From assembly GCF_003259315.1 (NCBI RefSeq), contig NZ_QLLT01000024.1, forward strand, positions 1-64,000: a stretch of 64,000 bases of DNA, given 5' to 3'. Made by a program: the position numbers and the translations under genes. The DNA comes from Kitasatospora sp. SolWspMP-SS2h. Its GTDB lineage: Bacteria; Actinomycetota; Actinomycetes; Streptomycetales; Streptomycetaceae. The notes beneath the pieces were generated by a model, which saw nothing but the letters and a program-made list of their open reading frames with translations, was not told the DNA's origin and made no database searches. Positions 8,113-16,874 of the stretch are shown here, in pieces (position 1 is the first letter of the stretch; each line of letters begins with the position of its first letter).

Positions 8113-8140
8113 TTGATATGCACTTGCACATATTGTGCAA
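8113..8140 (-). promoter_or_regulatory. Promoter and palindromic operator of the tsaD-alaS operon
   Basis: A 17-bp inverted repeat TTGCACA-TAT-TGTGCAA (8124-8140) lies 27 bp before the start. On the minus strand TTGCAC (8135-8140) and TATCAA (8113-8118), 16 bp apart, could be the -35 and -10 boxes, so the repeat would block polymerase. The regulator is unknown. Confidence 0.5.
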
Positions 8141-8261
8141 TAAGAGCGGCGGTGGTGCGGACGGGCACGCTCCACCCCGGGCCGCCGCCCCGGTCGGCCG
8201 CGCGGCCTGAACGGTTCCCCGATCCGCCCGAAGGGGGCGCCGGGCCGCGTGTCCGGTGCCC

Positions 8262-8316
8262 CCGCCGACCGCCGACCGCCGACCGCCGACCGCCGACCGC
8301 CGACCGCCGACCGCCG
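8262..8316. repeat. Heptamer tandem repeat CCGCCGA
   Basis: About eight perfect copies of a 7-bp unit, in the gap between tsaD and the decayed chaperone gene. As the unit is not a multiple of three, every frame reads low-complexity peptide, so it is taken as non-coding. Confidence 0.9.
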
Positions 8317-8371
8317 TGCACCGGCGTGGACTCGCGCGCAGACACACGCCACCGAACCAGGAGCGCCGCCG

Positions 8372-8782
8372 ATGTCCAGCACCACCGTCTTCGCCGTCGA
8401 GGGCGTGCGCTGCGGCCACCGCGAGCAGGGCGTCGGCGCCGCACTCCCCGCCCTCCCGGGCGCCGCCGCCGTCACGGCCGACGCCGGGGCCGGACGCGTC
8501 ACCGTCACGGGGGATGCCGCCGAGCACCCGGCGCACGGCGCCGTCGCCATGCCCGCCGGCTCCGTGCCGGGTGCACCGGGAACGCCGCGCCGCCGTGCTG
8601 CTGCCGCTCGCCGTCGCCGCCGCCCTGGTCCTGCTGGTCGGTTCCGCACGCACGGACGGGCGAGGCGGATCATCCGGAAACGGACTGGACGCCCTCCGGG
8701 GACGAGGCGGTTGTTGTCGATGGCGGTCTCCGGGTGTCCGTCGAGGGTCAACGCGCCCGTTTCCTGCGGAAGTTGCGCCTGA
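8372..8782 (+). pseudogene. Degenerate heavy-metal-associated (HMA) chaperone-like gene
   Basis: AGGAG lies 8 nt before an ATG. The first 50 codons read like a CopZ-type HMA domain ([13 protein letters not shown], then [15 protein letters not shown]). The metal-binding CxxC is broken: CGHREQ stands where CGHCEQ is expected. After about codon 55 the frame becomes Arg/Pro-rich noise, while another frame just downstream carries a hydrophobic stretch [20 protein letters not shown]. This fits a frameshifted remnant of an HMA or HMA-membrane protein, though a rapidly diverging small protein is possible. Confidence 0.5.
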
Positions 8783-9159
8783 ACGGGAGTGTCCCGGCAC
8801 CGGCCGGCAGGCTGAGCCCCGCGCCGGCGGCGACCGGGCCGATTCCGTCCGTGCCGGTCGGGGGCGGCTTTCCGCCGGGGTGCCACGGTGCGGGCCGGGC
8901 GGTCGCCGAGCGGCGCGGAACCGGCTCCGGCGAAGGGGGAGGGGGACGGCGGGGGCGAAGGGGACGGGGACGGGGTGCGGACCGGGTGCGGTGGCGTTCG
9001 GGGACACGGTCGCGGGGAGGGGGCCGAGACGCTCGGCGGCGCGGCGGGCGTCCAGCACGGAGGTCGCCGCGTCGCCACCGCGCCCGCCGATCAGACCGAC
9101 TGACGGACAGTCACCGTTCGGGCGTAGGGGACCGTGGCACTCCTGCCGACACCGTGGGC
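8783..9159. other. Intergenic stretch without a recognisable gene
   Basis: 377 bp of GC-rich sequence with no ORF of convincing codon bias or ribosome site on either strand. It probably continues the decay of the HMA-like locus and contains the promoter of the SGNH hydrolase gene, which I could not place. Confidence 0.5.
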
Positions 9160-10335
9160 ATGACCTCTTCTTCCTGGTACAGCCGCAAGGGTTTGGCGGC
9201 CCTGGCCGCCGCCGTGTGCGCGGCGGGCGCGACCGGCCTGGCCCCCGCGCACGCCACCGACGTCCGGGCACCGGCGGCCGACGCGCCGTGGGTGGTGTCG
9301 CTGGGCGACAGCTTCATCTCCGGTGAGGCCGGGCGCTGGGCCGGCAACAGCGACGAACCGGCGGACGGCTGGGCCCGCACCGACCGGGCCTACGACCCGC
9401 AGTCCGACGAGAGCGATCCGCACCGGGTGTACGGCTCCTCCTACGACAGCGGCTGCAACCGCTCCGACGTCGCCGAGGTGCACTCCCTCACGCTCGACGT
9501 CCGCGCGCTCAACCTGGCCTGCTCCGGGGCGACGTCGAGCGCCGTCAAGCTGCCCGAGCACGGCGGGCAGCCGTTCAAGGGCGAACCCTCGCAGGCCGCC
9601 CAGCTCCGGGCGGCGATGAGCGGGCAGCCGGTGCGGGCCGTGGTGGTGTCGATCGGCGGCAACGACCTCGGGTTCTCCGACATCATCGCGGGCTGCACGA
9701 AGCAGTTCGTCAAGCCCTTCGGCGGCTCCCCGTGCGCGCCCGACGCCGCGAAGACCGTCCAGGAGCGGCTGCCCGGCGTGCGGCAGGCCGCCGCCGACAC
9801 CCTCGCCGACGTGAAGACCGCCCTGGAACGGGCCGGGCACAAGCCAGGCTCCTACCGGCTGGTCCTGCAGTCCTACCCGTCCCCGCTGCCCGACGCCGCC
9901 CGCCTCCGCTACCCCGGGGAGAAGTACGACCGCCTCACCCAAGGCGGCTGCCCGTTCTTCGACCGGGACCTCACCTGGGCCCACGACGACCTCGTCCCCG
10001 AGATCAGCGCCACCCTCGCCCAGGCCGCCCACGACGCCGGGGCCGATTTCCTCGACCTGTCCCGCTCCTTCGAGGGCCGCGAGGTCTGCGCGGAGGGCAC
10101 CCGCCACGCCGACCCCCAGCACCCGCCCACCGGCGAGAGCAGCGAGTGGATGCGCTTCCTGACCACCGGCGTCGGCCAGGGCCAGCTCCAGGAGTCCCTG
10201 CACCCCAACCGCTTCGGCCAGCAGGCCCTCGGCACCTGCCTGACCCTCCACCTGGAACAACCCGCCGCCGACCACCGCTGCGCCAACACCCCCGGCAAGG
10301 GACCCGCCGACATGACCCTCACCCCCGCCCCCTGA
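9160..10335 (+). CDS. Secreted SGNH/GDSL-type esterase
   Basis: 391 aa with a Sec signal peptide (basic MTSSSWYSRKG, hydrophobic core, cleavage near APAHA-TD). SGNH blocks are in order: SLGDSFISGEAGRW (nucleophile Ser), the block II Gly in LACSGATSS, SIGGNDLGFSD (oxyanion Asn) and SLHPNRFGQQ (catalytic His). Six or more cysteines suggest disulfides in an extracellular enzyme. The family hydrolyses lipids or acylated carbohydrates; the substrate here cannot be told. Convergent with the next gene across a palindromic terminator. Confidence 0.9.
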   Translation: MTSSSWYSRKGLAALAAAVCAAGATGLAPAHATDVRAPAADAPWVVSLGDSFISGEAGRWAGNSDEPADGWARTDRAYDPQSDESDPHRVYGSSYDSGCNRSDVAEVHSLTLDVRALNLACSGATSSAVKLPEHGGQPFKGEPSQAAQLRAAMSGQPVRAVVVSIGGNDLGFSDIIAGCTKQFVKPFGGSPCAPDAAKTVQERLPGVRQAAADTLADVKTALERAGHKPGSYRLVLQSYPSPLPDAARLRYPGEKYDRLTQGGCPFFDRDLTWAHDDLVPEISATLAQAAHDAGADFLDLSRSFEGREVCAEGTRHADPQHPPTGESSEWMRFLTTGVGQGQLQESLHPNRFGQQALGTCLTLHLEQPAADHRCANTPGKGPADMTLTPAP

Positions 10336-10362
10336 CCGAGCGCCGAGCCGCGCCGCGTCGCG

Positions 10363-10386
10363 CCGCCCGGCACCGGTGCCGGGCGG
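10363..10386. terminator. Bidirectional terminator
   Basis: Perfect 24-bp palindrome (arm CCGCCCGGCACC) between two convergent genes, 28 bp after the SGNH stop and 30 bp before the lipoprotein stop. Confidence 0.65.
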
Positions 10387-10415
10387 GTCGGGACGGCCCG
10401 GGCGGGCGGGCGGGG

Positions 10416-11642
10416 TCAGGAGGTGCGGGGTGATCCGGCGCCCTGGAAGAAGATCCCGGGGTGTCCGGGCGTCTCGAAGCCTTCGCTGGTGTTGCCGGTC
10501 AGGGTGGTGGTGGCGGTGCGCAGGGTGCCGGTGCGGTCGTTGCTGACGAAGAACAGGCCGCCGCCGCCTTCGTGGGCCAGGTTGCCGTTGACGACGGAGC
10601 CGGCGATGTCCACCGCGTAGTGGTTGCCGTCGGTGCACAGGGCGCCGCCGTTCCCGCCGCCCGGGGTGCCGGGGCGGGCCGGGTTGGCGCCCCGGCCGGT
10701 GGCCGTGTTGCCGGACAGCACGCTGTTGCGGATGGTCCAGGAGACTCCGATGCTGCTGAGGGCGCCGCCGTTCGAGCAGGAGTTGCCCTCGCCGTCCGCG
10801 CCGCCGAAGGTGCTGCCGCTGACGATCACCGGGAGTCCGTGGTACTGGTCGAGGACCCGGACGGCCCCGCCCCCCACGTCCTGGCCCGCCTGGTCGCACC
10901 GGTTGCGCACGAAGCGCGAGTCGATGACGCGCAGGCGGCCGCCACGGACGAAGATCGCACCGCCGCCCCCGCCGTCGGCGCTCTGCCCGCTCGCGTTGCC
11001 GTCGGCGAACGTCAGGTGCTGGACGGTGAGTTCGGGCGACGCCTGGTCCTGGCAGTGGCTGGTGGTCCAACCCTGCTGCTGGTCGCAGGTGTTCAGGTAG
11101 AGGATGCGACGGGCACCGCCGCCGCTGAGGGTGACGCGCCCGCCGCCGTCCAGGACGACCCGGGCGGAGGCGTTGCGGACGCGGGCGGTCCGGGTGAGCG
11201 TGATGGTGACGGGGGCGGGTCCGCAGGAGAAGGTGATGATCCCGCCCGCGGCCACGGCGTCCACGACGGCCTGGGAGGTGCAGCCGGCGGGTGAGCCCGT
11301 GCCGACGGTCCGGTCCGGGTGGGAGGTGTCCACCGGAGCGGCGTCCGCCGGCACGGGTGCGCGGCCGGCCGGGTTGCCGGCCGTGACGGCGGGGGCGGAG
11401 GGCGCGGGTGCCGGGGACGTCGGCCCGGGGCTGCCGCCGGCGGTGGGGGAGTCGGCGGCCGAGGCGGAAGGTGTGGAACTTCCGGGCGCCGAGGGCGGGT
11501 TGTCGGTGGAAGGCGACGCGGAGGAGGGCGGAGCGGCGAGGGAGGGGGCCGATGCCGCGGAGTCGTCTCCGCAGGCCGTCAGGACGAGGGCGCAGGCGAG
11601 GAGGGTCGCGGCGGACGCCACGGAGCTGCGTGTCGCGTTCAT
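10416..11642 (-). CDS. Lipoprotein with right-handed beta-helix
   Basis: 408 aa. Lipobox LTAC at about residues 22-25 marks a membrane-anchored surface protein. A Ser/Pro/Ala-rich linker runs to about residue 100, followed by repeated short turns typical of a parallel beta-helix (GGGAIFVRGGRLRVIDSRF, GGALSSIGVSWTIRNSV, GGGGLFFVSNDRTGTL). Such folds bind or cleave polysaccharides, but no polysaccharide-lyase catalytic signature is recognised. The ATG start directly precedes the signal sequence. Confidence 0.8.
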   Translation of the reverse strand: MNATRSSVASAATLLACALVLTACGDDSAASAPSLAAPPSSASPSTDNPPSAPGSSTPSASAADSPTAGGSPGPTSPAPAPSAPAVTAGNPAGRAPVPADAAPVDTSHPDRTVGTGSPAGCTSQAVVDAVAAGGIITFSCGPAPVTITLTRTARVRNASARVVLDGGGRVTLSGGGARRILYLNTCDQQQGWTTSHCQDQASPELTVQHLTFADGNASGQSADGGGGGAIFVRGGRLRVIDSRFVRNRCDQAGQDVGGGAVRVLDQYHGLPVIVSGSTFGGADGEGNSCSNGGALSSIGVSWTIRNSVLSGNTATGRGANPARPGTPGGGNGGALCTDGNHYAVDIAGSVVNGNLAHEGGGGLFFVSNDRTGTLRTATTTLTGNTSEGFETPGHPGIFFQGAGSPRTS

Positions 11643-11743
11643 GGCGCACGAGCGTAGCGGTCACGGACGCGCGCCACGGGAGGCGGCCCCCGGACGGAGG
11701 ACCGTTCTGCCGCGCCCCGGGCACCGGCCGGCCCGCTCCAGGG

Positions 11744-13603
11744 TCAGTCCGCCGCCAGCAGGGCGCTCAGCGCGGAGGCCTGGGTGCGCCAGTCGCTCGC
11801 GTTGGGATGGGCGGTGGTGCCGCCGCCGGACCAGCGTTGGCCGAGGCGGTTGAGGCTGTCGCGGTCGGCGGACCAGATGCGGTCGGCCTGGGCGGCGGCG
11901 AAGGCGCGGTAGGCGTGGCCGGTGACGGAGTCCAGGTCCTGGAGGTGTCGCAGGAAGACGCCCTTGAACTGCTTGGCGTTGTCGTCGCAGTCCACGGCGG
12001 GCGCGTCGCAGCTCTCGGTGAGGATGCCGCCGCTCACCAGGGCGGGGGAGGAGAGGGCGGCGTCGGCCAGCCGGCGGGCGGTGGCCAGCGTGCCGGCGCT
12101 GCCCGTGGCACGCCAGACCTCCACCGCGGCGCCGATGGCGAGGCCCTGGTTGTAGCTCCAGACGGTCTGGCCGTTGTTCGCGCAGCCGGTGGTGAGGCCG
12201 TCGTTGACCAGGCCGGCCGCGTTGACCAGCCCGCTGCCGAGGAACCAGTTCCACCCGGTGGTGGCCCGGCCGAGCCAGAGCGTGTCCCCGGGCAGCCTGT
12301 TGTGCAGCGCGGCGGCGAGGCGGACGTACAGCGTGGTGGTGACGGCGTTCTTGTAGGTGCGCTCGCGGTCCCACCACACCCCGCCGCCGCAACTTCCGGT
12401 GTCCCACAGGCCGTTGACGTAGTTCCCGATGGTGGCGGCCTCGTCGAGGTAGCGGCTGTCGCGGGTCAGGTCGTAGGCGTCGATCCAGGCCAGGGCCCAC
12501 CACTCGGTGTCGTCGGTGGAGCGGCTGATGAAGTCGCCCTCGATCGGGTCGGAGCTGCGCGCTCCGGCCGAGAAGGCGCCCCGGTTGGTCCGGAAGGTTC
12601 GGTCGACGATCCAGGTGTACCGGCTGTCGCCGCTCTGCCGCAGGTAGTCGACGACGGTGGTCAGCGCCACCGCGGAGTTCCACCAACTGGACGGCCAGTA
12701 GCCCGTGGTGGGGTCGTAGGAGTACATCAGCGCGTCCGCCGCGGCGGCCGGGCGGGTGGTCGTCGGCCGGGCCCAGGCGGTGCAGCTGCCGTTCTGGCCC
12801 TCCACCGCCCGGCCGCAGGCCCGGACCGCCCCGCCGTAGAGGCGGCCCAGCGGGTCCGCCGTGTTGAACCGGGCGGTGCCGGCCGCGCCCGCTCCGGCGG
12901 GTACCGGCAGCCGGCCCAGCGAGGAGCCGTCGGGCCAGCTCGCGCCGCCGTTCCACGACCGGTCGAGCCACACCTCGTCGCCCGGCCGTCCGGCCGCGAG
13001 GGTCGCCCAGGCCGTCCCGTTCCCGTCGGTGTGCAGGGCGATGGTCCGGCCGGCGAGCGTGGCGGGGGCCACCGGCAGGTCGTCGCCCGGGGCGGTGCCG
13101 CCGCCGTCGCAGACCTGGGCGCAGACCGTGGTGCGCGCCCACCCGGTGCAGGTCACCCCCTGGGCGTCACCGCAGGCGCGCAGCAGGCCGCGGCGGTGGC
13201 CGACGGGGTCGTAGAGGTTGTACATCAGCGTCCGGGTGCCGGTCCAGGTGGCGGGGACGGCCGCCTTGCCCAGCAGCCCCTCCCAGGTGCGGCCGCCGTC
13301 CCAGGAACGGTCCAGCCACACCCCGTCGTTCGGCTTCGCCCGGTCGATGCTGGCCCAGGCCATGCCCTCGGCGTCGTCGACGTGCAGGCGCAGCAGCCGT
13401 CCGTTCGGGTTCGCGTCGGGCACCGGGAAGGTCTCCTGAGTGGCCCGGGACGGGTCCAGCGGGTCGCAGGACAGCGCGCAGACGGCCGCGGCCGCCGCCG
13501 CCGGGGTCGGCCCGGCGGCGGCCGGTCGGCCCGGCCCCGCCGCGAGCAGCAGCGGCACCAGGGCCAGGACCAGCAGGACGCTTCGCAGTGGACGGACGGA
13601 CAC
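11744..13603 (-). CDS. Secreted GH76-type glycoside hydrolase (alpha-1,6-mannanase family)
   Basis: 619 aa with a signal peptide ending near AAAGP. Residues about 35-280 contain two beta-rich modules of similar layout (each with VWLDRSWDGG/WNGG and a Cys pair), probably sugar-binding or structural. The C-terminal 330 residues match GH76: YSYDPTTGYWPSSWWNSA, DDTEWWALAWIDAYDLT with the paired Asp expected in catalysis, and CGGGVWWDRERTYKNAVT. GTG start has GAGGAG upstream. Known members cut alpha-1,6-mannan of fungal walls. The DUF4965 gene 45 bp upstream probably shares the transcript. Confidence 0.85.
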   Translation of the reverse strand: MSVRPLRSVLLVLALVPLLLAAGPGRPAAAGPTPAAAAAAVCALSCDPLDPSRATQETFPVPDANPNGRLLRLHVDDAEGMAWASIDRAKPNDGVWLDRSWDGGRTWEGLLGKAAVPATWTGTRTLMYNLYDPVGHRRGLLRACGDAQGVTCTGWARTTVCAQVCDGGGTAPGDDLPVAPATLAGRTIALHTDGNGTAWATLAAGRPGDEVWLDRSWNGGASWPDGSSLGRLPVPAGAGAAGTARFNTADPLGRLYGGAVRACGRAVEGQNGSCTAWARPTTTRPAAAADALMYSYDPTTGYWPSSWWNSAVALTTVVDYLRQSGDSRYTWIVDRTFRTNRGAFSAGARSSDPIEGDFISRSTDDTEWWALAWIDAYDLTRDSRYLDEAATIGNYVNGLWDTGSCGGGVWWDRERTYKNAVTTTLYVRLAAALHNRLPGDTLWLGRATTGWNWFLGSGLVNAAGLVNDGLTTGCANNGQTVWSYNQGLAIGAAVEVWRATGSAGTLATARRLADAALSSPALVSGGILTESCDAPAVDCDDNAKQFKGVFLRHLQDLDSVTGHAYRAFAAAQADRIWSADRDSLNRLGQRWSGGGTTAHPNASDWRTQASALSALLAAD

Positions 13604-13647
13604 GGTCGCTCCTCCTCGCGGGACGGGGTGCCGGGGGCCGGCCGGGG

Positions 13648-16266
13648 TCAGATCAGGCGCCACAGGTGGTCGGCGCTCCCGTTGTCCTCCCACTGGGTGA
13701 CCTGGGCGCCGTCGGCGGTGGACATCCCGTCGACGGCGAGCAGCTTCCCCGAGCGGACGTTAACGATCCTGACCCAGCCGTCGCCGTTGTCCACCAGACG
13801 CCAGACGTGGTCCGGGGTGCCGTTGTCCTGGTACTGCTGCACGTGGGCCCCGTTGTCCAGGCCCTGGTCGTGCACCGCCAGCACCTTGCCGCTGTTGCGG
13901 TTGGCGATCCGCACGGTGCCGCCGCCGTTGTCGAGCAGCGTCCACACGTGGTCGGCGGTGCCGTTGTCGGCGTACTGGGTGACCTCCGCCGTGTCGGCCA
14001 GGGACATGCCGGAGACGGCCAGCACCTTGCCCGAGTTGCGGTTCTGGATCCGGCGCCAGACCGTGCCGGAGGCCGCCGGGCGCAGCAGCAGCGCGAATAC
14101 CCCGCCGACCACCGGACGGGCGGCGAAGCCGCGTTGGGCGGCGGTGGCGACCACGTACCAGTCGGTGAAGGGGACCCGCTGGGCGGTGCCGGCGGCGAAG
14201 TTGTACACGCCGTTGACCAGGGTGTCGCGGGTGGCGGTGCGGTCGGCGAGCCAGGCCGCCGTCCACAGCTCCCAGTCGGCCTTGGTGTAGTCGTTGCGCG
14301 GGTCGAGGACCACGCCGTACGTCCCGGCGTGCGCCGCGTACCAGGCGGCCTCGCGGGCGGCGGTGCCCACCGGTACCAGGTCCAGGCCGAGCAGCCGGTC
14401 CGGGAAGCCGTTGTACTTCAGGCTCCAGGTGCCGTCCTGGTCGTAGGCGAGCTTGAGGTGGCTGCCGGAGGAGTCCTCGGACAGGCTCGTCCAGCGGCTG
14501 ACGAAGCTGCGGGCCAGCGCGGAGTAGCGGGCCGCGTCGGCCGAGTTGCCCGTGGCGGTCGCCACCACGCCCATGGCGCCGATGCCGACGATGCCCTTGA
14601 GCGCCAGGTTGGAGCTGTGGGCGATGAAACCGGTGAAGTCGTCCGTCTGGTTCTGGTAGCCCGGGTCCAGGGCGTTGGCGGCCAGGTACTCGGCCCACTG
14701 GCGCAGGATCGGGTAGTGCGCGCGGGCGAACTGCGCGGCCTCGGCGGCGGGCAGCCGCTGGATCACCGCGGCGGCCATGACGAGCATGTTCGCCGACTCC
14801 TCGACCGGCATCGACTCCTCGTTGCCGTCGTCGTGCCCGTCCGCGTTCGGGTACGAGCGGCCCAGGTCGTGCTGGGCGAAGGCGTTGGGCCAGCCGCCGT
14901 GCTCCGGGTAGTCCAGCAGCGGCTCCAGCAGCAGCCGCAGGTAGCCGGGGGAGAGGTACAGGTACACCGGGAACGTCGGGTAGAGCACGTCCACGGTCGA
15001 CATGTTGCCGCTGGAGGAGATCTCCTTCTGGAACGCCCACGGGGACCCGTTCCGGTCGACCAGCTCGGCCCCGGCCACGGCCTGGCGCAGCGCCAGGGCG
15101 CAGACCGCCGCGTAGTGCTCGCCCGTCGTGCCCCCGCCGACGGCGGCGGCCGCGTCGTCGTGGATGCGCCGGTCGAGGGCGGTGGCGGCGGCCAGCGCGG
15201 CGTCGTGGTCGCCGTCGAACCACGCCACCATGTCCGTCCACGCACCCCAGTAGTGCGTCCACCACGGCTGGAGCTGCGTGCCCAGGTAGCTCACGGCGGG
15301 CGTGCGGACGTGGCCCAGGGACAGGGTGAAGGCGGGCGAGGGCGTGCCGGGGGCGACCGTGCCGAAGTCCCGGTTGAAGCCCAGGACCGGCCAGCGGTCG
15401 TCGATCGCCCGGGGCCGGGCACCGTCCACGGTGTTCGCGAGGCGTCCGCCGCTCGCCGAGGCGGCACGGACCACGGTGTCCTGGCCGATCTGCCAGCTCG
15501 CGCCGGCGGGCGCGGCGAGCACCAGGCGCCCCCAGGCGGCCTGCTCGCCGCTCTCCCGCAGGACCGCCGGTGCGGCGGGCTCGGCGCTGAGGACGGTCAG
15601 GCCGCCGACCTGCTGCTGGTTCCAGGTGATCGGCGTGCTGCTGTCGCCGTGCACCCATTCCCCGGAGACGTCGACGTGGACGTCCACGCCGTGCGCGCGC
15701 CCGTCGTTGCTCGCCGCCTGCACGGTGACGTAGCTGAGCGGCACCGACTGGCGCTGGAGGTTGCCCAGGTCGACGGGCGAGAAGAAGGTGACCGTCAGGG
15801 TCACCCCGCCGCCGCTGAGGGTGTAGACGGACCGGGTGGCGGTGAGCTGCAGCGAGAGCTGCTGCATCGTGGCCAGGGCGGGACCGCCCGGCAGCGCGGG
15901 GGCGCCGGCGAAGACGTAGGCCGTCCCGTCGATCCGGGCCAGGCCGCACAGGGCGGTGACGTGCCCGTTCCAGAAGGTGGCCCAGGTGCCGGCCAGGTTG
16001 TCCGCGGGAACCCAGGTGGAGAGGTAGGGCGAGCGCACGGCCAGCGGCACCGCCGGCGGGCGCAGCGGGCTGAAGGCGGACGCGGCCAGGGTTCGCGGTA
16101 CCCCGGCCCCGGGGCCGGCGGGCGGGCCGGCGGGCGGCACGGCGGCGCGCGCCGCGCCCGCTGCGGGCAGGCCGCCGATCACCGCCCCGACGGTCAGGGC
16201 ACCGCTCCAGCGCAGCAGTGCGCGACGGCCGGGACGGGGTGCGCTGGAGGCTTCGTCGTTCACCAC
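13648..16266 (-). CDS. Secreted DUF4965/glutaminase-A-like protein with ricin-type repeats
   Basis: 872 aa. Twin-arginine-like signal RRALLRWSGALTVGAVIGG. The large central region matches the fungal glutaminase A/DUF5127-DUF4965 family (FNRDFGTVAPG, WGAWTDMVAWFDGDHDAAL, DFTGFIAHSSNLALKGIVGIG, WTAAWLADRT). The last 135 residues are three repeats of RIxNxxSGKVLAVxGMSLAD...DHxWxL, a ricin-B-like carbohydrate-binding module. GTG start with GGAAAG 11 nt upstream. Family members outside fungi are poorly characterised; the lectin module and the GH76 neighbour suggest polymer degradation rather than glutamine hydrolysis. Confidence 0.8.
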   Translation of the reverse strand: MVNDEASSAPRPGRRALLRWSGALTVGAVIGGLPAAGAARAAVPPAGPPAGPGAGVPRTLAASAFSPLRPPAVPLAVRSPYLSTWVPADNLAGTWATFWNGHVTALCGLARIDGTAYVFAGAPALPGGPALATMQQLSLQLTATRSVYTLSGGGVTLTVTFFSPVDLGNLQRQSVPLSYVTVQAASNDGRAHGVDVHVDVSGEWVHGDSSTPITWNQQQVGGLTVLSAEPAAPAVLRESGEQAAWGRLVLAAPAGASWQIGQDTVVRAASASGGRLANTVDGARPRAIDDRWPVLGFNRDFGTVAPGTPSPAFTLSLGHVRTPAVSYLGTQLQPWWTHYWGAWTDMVAWFDGDHDAALAAATALDRRIHDDAAAAVGGGTTGEHYAAVCALALRQAVAGAELVDRNGSPWAFQKEISSSGNMSTVDVLYPTFPVYLYLSPGYLRLLLEPLLDYPEHGGWPNAFAQHDLGRSYPNADGHDDGNEESMPVEESANMLVMAAAVIQRLPAAEAAQFARAHYPILRQWAEYLAANALDPGYQNQTDDFTGFIAHSSNLALKGIVGIGAMGVVATATGNSADAARYSALARSFVSRWTSLSEDSSGSHLKLAYDQDGTWSLKYNGFPDRLLGLDLVPVGTAAREAAWYAAHAGTYGVVLDPRNDYTKADWELWTAAWLADRTATRDTLVNGVYNFAAGTAQRVPFTDWYVVATAAQRGFAARPVVGGVFALLLRPAASGTVWRRIQNRNSGKVLAVSGMSLADTAEVTQYADNGTADHVWTLLDNGGGTVRIANRNSGKVLAVHDQGLDNGAHVQQYQDNGTPDHVWRLVDNGDGWVRIVNVRSGKLLAVDGMSTADGAQVTQWEDNGSADHLWRLI

Positions 16267-16447
16267 GTTGGTCCACTTTCCGGGGCGTCGGGGACGGCGG
16301 GGCCGTCCGGAGCGTGCGGGATCCGGGGCGGGTTCGGGGCGGGTTCGGGCGGCGGAGGCCGCCGCCGTACGGGCGGTCGCTGAGGGCGGGACGCCTCATC
16401 GGGTCGAGCGCGAGCGGAAGCGGAGCGCGGGTTGGGCGAGGCGGCTA

Positions 16448-16461
16448 TTTCAACGTTGTAA
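16448..16461. promoter_or_regulatory. LacI-type operator
   Basis: TTTCAACGTTGTAA, a 14-bp palindrome with one mismatch and the central CAACGTTG typical of LacI-family sites. It lies about 180 bp upstream of the DUF4965-GH76 genes, so sugar-responsive repression is likely. No LacI gene is in the window. Confidence 0.55.
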
Positions 16462-16478
16462 TCAGCTGCGCCAGATGG

Positions 16479-16512
16479 CATGACACCATCAAGCAAGGTG
16501 TCATGTCTATAC
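16479..16512. promoter_or_regulatory. Inverted repeat and GntR/HutC-like site
   Basis: CATGACACC-N9-GGTGTCATG (16479-16505) is a perfect 9-bp inverted repeat, followed by GTCTATAC (16505-16512), which fits the HutC-subfamily core GTMTAKAC. With the LacI site it forms a compact, unusually AT-rich control region. Confidence 0.4.
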
Positions 16513-16813
16513 CTCTGCTGGAAGTTGGTGCACTGTCACCGCCCGGCACCCGATGCGCCCCAGCGGCCCAGGCGGCCTCGTCGGCTGGTCCGCCGCGATG
16601 ACGAAGGAGACCCGCCTCGCGCGCGGTGCTCTGGGAACGGCCCCGTGGCGACGCGACCGTGACGGTGCGGTGTGAGCGGGGCGCGTGCGCAGATCCAGTC
16701 GACGAGGTGGCGGCCGTCGCGGGTCGAGGCCCCGGGCTTCACGTCCAACGCCCTTGCCGCGTGGGGGACTCGAGGTCCGGCTCAGTGCGGCGCCGGACCG
16801 GGCGGGACAGGTC
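16513..16813. other. Intergenic region without a supported gene
   Basis: Together with the operators before it this fills the 600 bp between the DUF4965 gene and the GlsB-like gene. Short minus-strand frames exist (for example one beginning MDVKPGASTRDG) but have no ribosome site or recognisable homology. Confidence 0.4.
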
Positions 16814-16867
16814 GGCACGCGCAGCGCGGCAGCCCCCGGGACCGGGGGCTGCCGCGCTGCGCGTGCC
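16814..16867. terminator. Very long perfect hairpin terminator
   Basis: Two 26-nt arms are exact reverse complements with a 2-nt centre, ending 7 bp after the stop of the GlsB-like gene. Exceptionally stable; it would act as a terminator in both directions. Confidence 0.8.
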
Positions 16868-16874
16868 GGGTGGA

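Noticed and set aside
8262-8316. CRISPR array
   Set aside because: Units are 7 bp without spacers and no cas genes are present; the same holds for the repeats at 29584 and 33017.
8256-8330. Coding potential of the heptamer repeat (RRPPTAD or SAVGGR peptides)
   Set aside because: A 7-bp unit reads as low-complexity peptide in every frame, and no start with a ribosome site includes it.
10416-11642. Polysaccharide lyase call for the beta-helix lipoprotein
   Set aside because: The fold repeats are visible but no catalytic residues of a known lyase family could be identified.
16536-16748. Minus-strand ORF MDVKPGASTRDG...
   Set aside because: No ribosome site, no recognised homology, and it lies between operators and a terminator.
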